Assembly: GCA_009801085.1 (NCBI GenBank)
Contig: VNWV01000041.1
Span: 1-64,000, forward strand
Direction: 5' to 3'
DNA length: 64,000 nt
Source of the DNA: Lasiodiplodia sp. COLG20
Lineage: Eukaryota; Ascomycota; Dothideomycetes; Botryosphaeriales; Botryosphaeriaceae
The position numbers and the translations under genes are program-made. This document shows, one piece after another, positions 55,800-64,000 of the stretch. The number at the start of each line of letters is the position of its first letter. Within the stretch, counting starts at the first letter, position 1. The notes under the pieces are model-generated. The model searched no databases, had not been told where the DNA came from, and worked only from the letters and a program-made list of their open reading frames with translations.

Positions 55800-56851
55800 T
55801 CACATGTCTTTCGGCATTTCTGGGCCCCAAACGGCCAGCGGGCCTGCTTTAGACCTTTTCGTGCCCGAATGCACGTTGACCAGATCCCCATCAGCGTAAT
55901 GCTCGACCAAAAATCCACTTGTGTCCCGCCAATAGTCAAAGATCTGCGAGCCGAGAATATGTCTGCCGACACCCCAAACAGACTCGTAGCCATGCTTCGC
56001 TAACCAATAATGGCCAAGAAGCTGGGTATCGAAGTCCTCTACCTCAAAAGATATGTGGTGCAGAGCATCCGTTCTTTCAGGAGTAGCACGGGCCAGGAAG
56101 AACGAGTGATGGTCCGAGAAGCGTTCCCCCAGGTCAAGATGCATGAATGTAATGACATCAAGGTCCTCATTCTCCGGGTGGTATTCCACGTTCGATGGGA
56201 CGAAGTTGAAATTGTCCGTGTACCACCGGACCTCGTCTTCCCATTTGGAAACGTGGAATCCGTAGTGGCCGAGCTTGTGGACCATTGCGGGTCCCTCATG
56301 GAAACGCTGAAATTTGCCTGAGCATCCAATTAGAAGTCATTCGCTGCAGATAACGGCGGTCCCACAAACTCACCCAGTCTCTGTTTGTAAAAGCTTCCAT
56401 TGAGCGGTCCAAACTCTTCGACCTGCGCAGATGGCACGAAAGCCTCATCTGGTCTCTCCTCCTGGCCGTACACCACATGCATGAGGAAGCCGGACGGCGT
56501 TTTCAAAGTGACTCTGCGCCCTCCGCCAGGGAACGGGGAGAGGTCCGCTACTACCGCTCCCTCCAGGGCGGCGGCCTTGTCGAAATCGGCCTGCGTCTGA
56601 GCAAGCCAGGAACCGCCGCCGAATGTCGAGGTGCCAGTGGTAGACTGGCGGGCCACGTAGCAATACGGGTCTTTGCCATAGCCGCGGTACACGACTATGT
56701 TCTCATCGCGCCAGGCTTCGACCAAACCGAAATGTTTGGCAAACGCCTGAAACTTGGCCAGGTCTGCATGCGCGAAGTCGACATGCGATATGCGCTCGAG
56801 CTGGATTTTTGAGGGGTTGTTGTGGATCTCAGGGAGACGCGTAGCCGCCAT
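55800..56851 (-). CDS. VOC-family extradiol dioxygenase-like
   Basis: Start MAATRLPEIHNNPSKIQLER at 56851 (the frame extends upstream without an ATG). One intron after YKQRLG at about 56370. The N-terminal VOC domain begins HVDFAHADLAKFQAFAKHFG; the C-terminal one has KLGHYGFHVSKWEDEVRWYT with a His, LHHISFEVEDFDTQLLGHYW with the second His and SGFLVEHYADGDLVN with the Glu. This His-His-Glu triad binds Fe(II) in catechol 2,3-dioxygenases. The two-domain plan of about 330 residues fits that family. It would open a catechol next to its hydroxyls. Extradiol enzymes of this kind are much better known from bacteria than from fungi, so activity deserves a check. It shares a promoter with the MhpA-like gene. 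Confidence 0.82.
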
Positions 56852-57407
56852 GGTTGAAGATGTTCGTTTGGAAAATAGAAAGTGCGAATGGTGATGTTTC
56901 CGGATTTGAAATGACTCCACCGGTGGGTTCGGAGCAATTTATTGAAGTTTACATGTTCTCAGCTTTACTGCAATTATCCAAAGTACCGATACCCATTCGC
57001 TCTACTACTGATCATCTGGCGGAAGAACACTACTGGCTCTTCCGATCCGGGAAGACTCCGCGGAGGATCCGCGGAGGATCCGTGGAGGAACTGTTGCCGA
57101 GGCACTGGGCTTCGTTCTTCTTTGACAGGACCAGCACCGGAAACACGAGGAAGAGGCAAAGCAATAATTTGCGAACAACTTTAATTGGTTGGCTTTTCCG
57201 CTCGGAAATCGTGGGCATGGATGTTCCTCCGGGCCCCGCACTTGGGTCGGAGGAACACAGGACCGTCCCAAACTCAGAACACCGTTCCACCGTAGTGTTC
57301 CTCCTACGGAACCGGATACAAGCGGAGTGGAATGCCTGGACCTATTAAAGTTCACGCTTGAAGTACTAAGAGGAAGGAAATGCCCGCCCTGTTGTGATCA
57401 TCCACCA
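56852..57407. promoter_or_regulatory. Divergent promoter with CCGCGGAGGATC repeats
   Basis: Between the VOC dioxygenase and the MhpA-like hydroxylase. At 57056-57087 three tandem 11-bp units read CTCCGCGGAG, GATCCGCGGAG, GATCCGTGGAG. Each unit has the palindrome CCGCGG (CCGTGG in the last), a double CGG half-site. The same GGATC/TCCTCC core occurs at 45971 and 55223. Confidence 0.6.
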
Positions 57408-59691
57408 ATGGAAGAAACTACAGTCATCATCGTCGGAGCCGGCCCGGCCGGTCTTGCTCTCGCTACAGCGCTCTCGAATTGGAAAATCAAAGTCAGCACA
57501 ATCGAACCTATTACAGCTACTATTATAACTGACTGCAAATCATCTCCACAACACAGTCGATAATCCTTGAGAAGAACCTGGATGTATGCGAAGACCCGCG
57601 CGCTATTGCGTTTGCCGGCGACGTCTTCCGCATACTCGAATTCCTTGGAATCAACCATAGCAATCAGAATAAATTTGGGCAGGGTAAAATTTTCTTGCTT
57701 TCCCATTCATGACAATGAGAACTTATAACCGCTCCCAGAATTGGTCGCCGTGAATTACCACGCCGGTGCTTGGACGACCAAGCCATTCTTCACCTTGAAT
57801 CAGCATCGCGACTGGCTTGAGCAGGTGCACCAGCCAGCAAGTGTTGTCCTGCAGCCGGGTCTGGGTAAGTTCCAACTCTGGATCTGCAAATGACCCCTGA
57901 GCTGATCCTCTGCAGAGCGAGCGTTACGTGAGCAGGTCCGGTTGTCTACATACGCCGAGTTGCGGCTGCAATGCACAGTGACATCGATTCTTGAGGTAGA
58001 AGATGGCGTTGTTGTGTCGTACACTCGGCAGGATGGGACCGAGGCCCGTTTAACAGGCGCTTATTTGGTAGGCGCTGATGGCAAGCGTGGCTTTGTGCGT
58101 AAAGAATACCTCGAGGCGAAGGGTATAGAGCAGATACCAGGATTGTATGGAATCCTATATCTGGCATTTCGGTTGTAGCTGGCTGACGAAGGGGCAGGAT
58201 ACACTATGATGCCGAGTGGATAGCGGCGAATTTGCACGTTACGCTACCAACTCCCACATCACATCCGGGATTCCCGTTATGGAGTCTTGGATACAAGCCT
58301 GAAGAGTTGTGGGACTTATTTTGGCCAGAGGGCTTCCAGTACGTATTCGTTGTGCTTTCTTTCTCGACTTGTAGCTGATCGGCCAACAGTTTCTGCAACC
58401 ACCCGACAATGCCAGTTGCAACCGGAAGATTCGGGCCTGCCAATGGCAAGTACTGGAGGTAAACGATGGTACCTGGAAATGATTGGAAGACCATTAGCTA
58501 ATAATTGACTAAAGATTCGAGTATGAGCTACCTGCAGGTTTCAAACCTGATGATTTGGAACAGCATCTGGAGGAGCAGATGCGTCCACATTTGACTCTTC
58601 AGAGGGAGCGACTCAGGTGAGTGTGCTCCAGGCCATATATGGAACCATTTTTCTGATGATGGCCCAAGACGAAACGGCAAGACGCCCCCCGGTCCGGTAC
58701 AGTTTCCATGGGACTGTGTTAATATCATCCGGTGTGCTCCCGCACAGTAAGTATTTTCATCCTGTGCCCAACTCGAAAAATGCTCGGGTTGACCAGAAAT
58801 AGCTTCGTCCACAAGGTAGTCAATCAGTGGTTCCACAATCGAATCATCCTGATTGGCGATGCAGCCCACGTCTTTCCTCCCTTTGGTGCCCAGGGTATGG
58901 CCAGCGGCATCCGCGACGCTTTCTCATTGTCCTGGCGCCTTGCACTACTGTGCAACGATAAAACGCGCGCTGAAATGTCGCCACGAGCCCATGATTTACT
59001 CAGCACCTGGGCACGAGAGCGGCGTGAAGGGGTTGATCAAGCCATCACGGAGACCATGCGGATGGGCCGCTTTTTGCTGAACAAATCACCCCTTGTCGCC
59101 GCAGTTACGAATCTCGTAAGCGAAATCTTGGAATACGTGCCTTTCTTACGAGATGCCTTGGCTCGAAGGATCTTGACAGATGCAGTTGGCATTACGGGTG
59201 TCGATAATGGCTACTTCTTGCCCAATTGCCGTGGCGGCCTGAAGGTTGCTCAGATCTATGTCAAATCATCGGACGGGGCAATACAGCTTTCAGACTACCT
59301 CTTCTGGGGATCTGAAGCCGTGCTTACCTTATTGATCCTCCACAGCCCCTCTGAGAGGGAAGCCGTGGCCATCAATGAGACTCTCATGTCTTTGAAACTA
59401 CCTTCGTACTTGTTGGCCAGCGAGGCGGTGGAGCTCTGCGACGACATAGCGCTTCTTTCTCCTTCATCATCCTTGTTCCCCGCAAGATTTGCCCCCGCTA
59501 CCCTTGAAGATGTAGCGAAAGCCGGACTTCCCTCCCTTCCAGGTTATGACGTGGCCTCTTTGCGTAGGCGATTCCACCACGAAACAAAATACGCACTGGT
59601 ACGCTCGGACTTGATCGTGTTCTCGGAGGCACATAGGTTGGACCAACTTCACGAACAATTAAACAAGGCGAGGGAACTTTTGGCGGCGTAG
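57408..59691 (+). CDS. MhpA-like FAD monooxygenase
   Basis: Start MEETTVIIVGAGPAGLALAT at 57408. Introns come after NWKIK, after NKFGQ, after VVLQPGL, after QIPGL and at three later points. The second motif reads GAYLVGADGKRGFVRKEYL; between them is AIAFAGDVFRILEFLGI. The long last exon starts near 58802 with FVHKVVNQWFHNRIILIGDA and AHVFPPFGAQGMASGIRDAF, the third FAD motif in the form seen in 3-(3-hydroxyphenyl)propionate (MhpA) and resorcinol hydroxylases. The C-terminal thioredoxin-like domain (LVRSDLIVFSEAHRLDQLHE) is present. About 600 residues. The reaction would be ortho-hydroxylation of a phenol to a catechol, just before extradiol cleavage by the product of the divergent gene. Confidence 0.85.
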
Positions 59692-59800
59692 CGAAACCTG
59701 GTCGAAAGTGCATTATGGATGGCGCAATGGACGGACTTTGAGTTTTCCTCTGTATTATAACATCTCTGAGCTTACATGAGTATAGCAATTTGATTGTCAT
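59692..59800. other. Convergent intergenic gap
   Basis: A 109-bp gap in which the hydroxylase and the second regulator end towards each other. Nothing else is visible in it. Confidence 0.5.
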
Positions 59801-62042
59801 TTAAAATACGATGCCGTGCCGCCAGTCAGAGACAAACTCGCCATCAAGATCCAGAGCTCCGAGGAAGTCGCTGTCAAGCTCCGTATTCCCCACCAGCACT
59901 CCAAGTTCGAAATCATTCAGGAAGTTATTGTTAACCGGAGACTGATTGCTGTGATCTGCCCTTCCACCACCGCTCAGAGCTGGATTACTCATCGGGTAAA
60001 TGAATTGTGACATGAGGTTGATAGCTGCCTCATATGTCGTCGGAAGTAAGCTACTCTGCTTCAGATCACGGAGTGAATCTGTTCCAAGTCAGAAACAACG
60101 GAGAGGACATAGTTGGCCCATTCATCATGCAACATACCCGCGAGAAAGCGTCCTATCTCCCAGTACCGTCCAACCCGACCCAGGAACAACGCCAAGAGAC
60201 TCAGGTGTCCCGAGGAGTATGACTGGACAGACTCCACCCCGGCCGAGCGCTGTATTTGGCAATCTATGACGAGAGTAGCGGCCGTGACGTATACGATATA
60301 CGAGCACATCGGGTCGACGCACTCGAAGTATTCCGGCCTCCAGTTCTGCACCACCTGAACCACTTCGCCTGCTTTGGACACGACGCGCTGCCAATGCGTT
60401 TGAGGAACGCCGGCGTTATCCGGCAGCGAAGAGGCGCGTAGGCTGACCTGTGCATTCACAACAGTCACCAGCATGGAAGCGCTGCGATCATGTAAGCACT
60501 GTTTTTGCGACTGAGGTGCAGAAAGAGCAGACGTGCTCACCAACGAAACAAAAGCAACGTGTCCAGCCGACTTCGATGCTCCTTCTCCGCTTCCCCTGCA
60601 GCAAAGTTGCGCACAGGATTGGACACCCACGGCGGGAGTGCAAACACAGCAGCTGTGCACTCGCTCTCGAACTCCTGCAGCAGAGCTTGCAGAACACGCT
60701 GATCGTGTTCGAGCCGTACGCGCGAACGCAACTCGGTGGCTGCGCGCATCATGTGGCATGCACCGAGGTAGAAGTTCCGGTTGCAGCAGGAGTGCCGGGT
60801 GAAAATGTCACTCATGATCTCCCAGCTTTTGATGCTGGATGCGGAGGAGAGCGGATGGAGCCCGCCGGTAATGGCGTCTGTGCTGGCTTGAAGCGATTCT
60901 GTGAAATGAGAGACGGAGAGCGAGGGCAGCTCGATTCTGCCTGCTGGCGACTGAGCTGGGCTTGCAGGTGAAGTGACTCTACAAACCATTTCATAAGCAG
61001 TTCCTCGGGGAGTTTGAGTTAAACGTACGTCAGAGTATTGCAGCATGTGTCCAGTGAGTAGATGGACCACCAGACGTTCTTCCACTCCTCTGCATCGCAG
61101 TCAGACCCATCACCATCCTCTCCATCTCCTCCGGCGTTGTCAAATACGAATGCACTCCGCTCCTGAGCCCGCAGCGCATCGTAGAGGTCCGCCATCCGCA
61201 TGACCCGGCCCACCTCGGCAATGGCATTCCAGTCCAGGGGGTTGGACATGGCGTGCACACACAGCAAGAAAGAAGCCTTGATCTCATCCATGTTTAGCTT
61301 CGTGCCTTTTCCAAAGCTCTCGGCGCGCTGGGCAAAGTCCGCGGGCGTCAGGGGGGGCGGGACGGCTGCGAAGCGTGATGAAACGGCGAAGACGGCCATC
61401 TTGAGGCGTGGCGGGAGGGTAGAGGCGGTGCATCGCGGTTTACGGAACAGAGGGTAGATCGGTTGCACGTGATCGAAATAAAGGTCCAGTCTGCAGAGTG
61501 TTTAGGCGGATTCCTCTGAAATGGGATTGCATGTTTGGTGTACAAGTAGTCTTCAATCTCCGGGCTCAGCCCTGGCATGCAGTCAGATGCGCACGGACTG
61601 CCGCTGGGTGGCGCAACTGCGGGGAAGCCTGACGTGGCGGCGTGTCCCCACGATGCAGACTGTGGCTCGGTTTGGTCGGAAGTAGGCCTCAGAGGTGAAC
61701 GCCTTTTGGGAGGTCCTATGTGCATTCCATGTCAATGATTGGCTTGACACAGTAGAATCGACCCTACCTGGCTTTCGTCTCCGTTGGCTATAGATACAGC
61801 CCAGGCCACGCATACGGCAGCTGTCGCAGCTTGGACGCTTCATGTCGCCTTACAAATTAAATAGGCGTCAGAGAGCAACTGTAAGAACGCCAGCCACACT
61901 TACATCTTGTCTTTTTGCTTTTTACACGTTGTTAACCTCATGAGTCCAGCAACAGGCAGTATCGACAAACTCACATTCTGCAGTTGTCGCACACCCGGAA
62001 TTTCGCGATCTCGGTTGCAGAAATCCCCGATGGAGCCGCCAT
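59801..62042 (-). CDS. Zn2Cys6 transcription factor
   Basis: Start MAAPSGISATEIAKF at 62042; in-frame ATGs upstream at 62165 make a longer start possible. Exon 1 (to 61975) ends CDNCR, a 14-nt exon (61917-61904) supplies IKKTR, and exon 3 (61848-61768) reads CDMKRPSCDSCRMRGLGC. Together they form CX2CX6CX6CX2CX6C. Exon 4 (from 61715) is a Pro/Ser linker; a later one starts LDLYFDHVQPIYPLFRKP, the regulator domain, with MDEIKASFLLCVHAMSNPLD, VMRMADLYDALRAQERSA and WKNVWWSIYSLDTCCNTLT. An intron with donor GTATGT near 60135 leads to the last exon ending at 59801. The related factor is at 51202, and the 14-nt exon is at the same codon position in both. Confidence 0.8.
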
Positions 62043-63310
62043 GTCAATTGATATCTCAAGGAGGCCGAAATTGAGATTGGAAATGCGGTTGAGGTGGAAG
62101 TTGCAATGTGGGGTCAGGTGTAGAACTTTAAATAGCTTCTCCATAATGGGGACGTGCTGGTCCATCCGCCTCGACCAGGGTACCCCTAATTAGACCCGGG
62201 CAGCCGAAAAATCGCGCATTCTTGTCCATCTGCGCGTAGAATATTTTAAAGCAGTCTAAACGCAGCTAACCATATTCTCTACACCTTAAACACCTCTTAG
62301 TTAAAACTAGGGCGTCCTCTTCGCTTCTTACATTCTCGAACGTATAAATAGCTTTAGGGAATGAAGATAGAATCGTGCCTTTGTAAAGTATGATGTCGCC
62401 TTAGATATCTGCTTAGTAGACTACAACGTAACTTAATAGACATTGTTCGCAAATTAGGGTGATACTTGACTTTGGCGCGCGAGTCGTGTAAGACCAGGCA
62501 AGAACAGAGATTACCGCAACAATCGAATCAGACCCTTCATTATTTTTCAAACCACTAGACACACCGGGTCCACTTGGACATGTCTAGCGCATGCTTTCCA
62601 ATATACCGGGCGAGAGCCGCCTAAAGCGTCCGCGAAGACGTATGCGGGCATCGCGCACGAGCGAATTGTTGATAGCTTGTATTTCCTTTCTCATATTGCT
62701 GACGAGGTGGGTGTTGATCAACAGGCCAGAACGGGCGCCACCCAGCCTGTTACCCCACTGGCGCGGGGAGTAGACCTCCGGTGGCTCTTCGTACGGAGAA
62801 GATGATTGCACGGCCGCCTGCAGAATCACGTCAGCTGAGCTGGGCTGGCTTACATGCCGAGACTTCCCCTCATACTCAATCCTGCTGGTGGGAGCAGACA
62901 AGGGTGTTATGCAAGCTAGCTTTCTCTGATTGGCAGACGTAAGGAGATATCGCAGCCCCCAATTCCTCTCCACAGCTTACATATTGACGAGGCGCAGTCA
63001 GTGGAATGCAAAGTTTTCGTACCCACCATTTTCTTGCAGCGAGGCACGCGAGGCTGAAAACCTGCTTCGTAGCTCACGGGCCTTGATAACAAACCTTGCA
63101 CCCCCTCATCGCCAACTCGGTGTTATGCTCCCCAACATTGATACTCTGGTCCACAGTTGACAGTTCAGCCAGGAATACCATTTCGACAATATTACCCGCA
63201 AGGTGCGGCTGGCGGTCTGGCTGGGACAGAAAGAATGCAAGCCTCGATTTGAAACACCAGGATACAAGACCAAGGCCGAAACAACCCGTGCAGGCTTGCG
63301 TACCAGAAGC
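62043..63310. other. Intergenic, decayed repeat-like
   Basis: From 62220 to 62480 the sequence is AT- and TA-rich with many stop codons, like RIP-mutated repeat DNA. At 62584-62973 a minus-strand frame of about 130 codons is open without an ATG at its start and has no known motif. No gene is called. Confidence 0.4.
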
Positions 63311-64000
63311 ATGTCTGTAAACGTCCGATATCCTCCGCAGCACCGTCACAAGTACAAGTGTTGTGAAGGACTGATCCTGGACATCGGTCCATCTAAGCTC
63401 CGGAAAGATGCAAGCACAGAACGAGACTGGTTTCACAAGCCTTGTGAAAATTGCGACACATCTGATAACGGCTTCGGTGGAGAATGCTCTTTCTGTAAAC
63501 ACCTCCGACTTGGTCACCTGGTGAATTGTGTTTTGCCAACTCTCGATGACGACAACGATCTCCTCGAAAGCTCCTCACGAGTCATAGAAATCGAGATTAA
63601 CGCCAAGTGGTACTGGAAAGATGAAGAGGAACAAGCTTGCTGCAGCTTATGCAAACTTATGAAAGGTTCCATTTCGGACTTGCGTGGGCTTATCTACACG
63701 CAGTTTCGACTAGAAATGCAGAGTACCGCGAGAGTGTTCCCCGCATTCGAGGAGACTGGAAACGAAGGAGCCCTGGAGAGCCTTGGAGATAAGAGCAGAG
63801 TGTTCAGCTTGGTGATTCTAACTCGACGCCGGTCTGATTCCGGTATATCCTTCCACGACCTCGAAATTGCACCAACCGAACAGCCATCATTCAAACCATA
63901 TCGGTATGTTGATTGGGAACTGATCAGAAGCTGGGAGCTTACGTCGATCGAAACTTTAAATCTACCGTCCGAGTTCAGGGTCATCGATGTGGCTCAGAGT
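63311..64000 (+). CDS. HET-domain protein, N-terminal part
   Basis: A frame open from 63311 (MSVNVRYPPQHRHKYKCCEG) to the window end; a TGA lies in frame about 145 bp upstream. The visible 230 residues look like the region that precedes a HET domain: Cys-rich segments KPCENCDTSDNGFGGECSFC and EQACCSLCKLMKGSISDLRG, then PYRYVDWELIRSWELTSIET and LPSEFRVIDVAQS, which in this family is followed by the L-S-Y-x-W-G motif. That motif is beyond the window. HET proteins mediate programmed cell death on contact with unlike nuclei. Other starts are possible upstream through an unseen intron. Confidence 0.62.
   Translation, partial: MSVNVRYPPQHRHKYKCCEGLILDIGPSKLRKDASTERDWFHKPCENCDTSDNGFGGECSFCKHLRLGHLVNCVLPTLDDDNDLLESSSRVIEIEINAKWYWKDEEEQACCSLCKLMKGSISDLRGLIYTQFRLEMQSTARVFPAFEETGNEGALESLGDKSRVFSLVILTRRRSDSGISFHDLEIAPTEQPSFKPYRYVDWELIRSWELTSIETLNLPSEFRVIDVAQS

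Noticed and set aside
62220..62480. Active transposon
   Set aside because: Only AT-rich, stop-filled sequence without ends or a transposase frame.
62584..62973. Minus-strand open frame of about 130 codons
   Set aside because: No ATG at the start, no known motif, no exon next to it.

Overview
The window is from a filamentous ascomycete (Pezizomycotina). Most genes are split by 45-70 nt introns with GT donors and AG acceptors. The families are typical of that group: Zn2Cys6 regulators, fungal P450s, a HET-domain gene, NmrA-like reductases, GH64, and a bifunctional prenyltransferase/terpene cyclase. No ribosomal RNA genes or intact transposons were seen; one tRNA-like locus and several eroded relics are present. 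Coordinates of spliced genes give the whole coding span, introns included.

Layout. (1) 1-4.1 kb: the end of an apple/PAN-repeat protein, a small secreted precursor with three copies of a two-cysteine peptide bounded by Lys-Arg sites, a HET relic and a GH64 glucanase. (2) 5.5-18.2 kb: a P450 that has lost its I-helix, a tRNA-like locus with a long structured insert, two divergent NmrA/isoflavone-reductase-like genes, a Zn2Cys6 regulator and a TetX-like flavin monooxygenase. (3) 19.9-43.3 kb: a terpenoid cluster. Its core is the bifunctional terpene synthase (35.0-37.6 kb). Around it lie three P450s, a class I methyltransferase, a membrane-bound O-acyltransferase, a plant-type O-methyltransferase, a glycosyltransferase and a TauD/TfdA dioxygenase with an apparent frameshift. 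An alpha/beta hydrolase and a tyrosinase stand on the left edge. (4) 44-62 kb: a second group that looks like phenolic catabolism. It has two related P450s flanking a flavin hydroxylase, a fumarylacetoacetase-family hydrolase, a two-domain VOC (extradiol-type) dioxygenase, an MhpA-like flavin hydroxylase and two related Zn2Cys6 regulators. (5) 63.3 kb to the end: the N-terminal part of a HET-domain gene, cut by the window.

How they fit together. The terpene synthase should make and cyclise a C20 or C25 diphosphate; the P450s and dioxygenase would oxidise it; the methyl-, acyl- and glycosyltransferases would decorate it. The second group has the parts of a meta-cleavage route: ring hydroxylation, extradiol opening, hydrolysis. 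Three of its promoter regions share a GGATCCTCC/CCGCGG-type repeat, which suggests one regulator. The most novel-looking item is the small precursor at 1.1-1.45 kb. After each Lys-Arg site comes a run of X-Ala or X-Pro dipeptides, and trimming these (Kex2 then Ste13-type) would leave each of the three peptides starting at its first cysteine.
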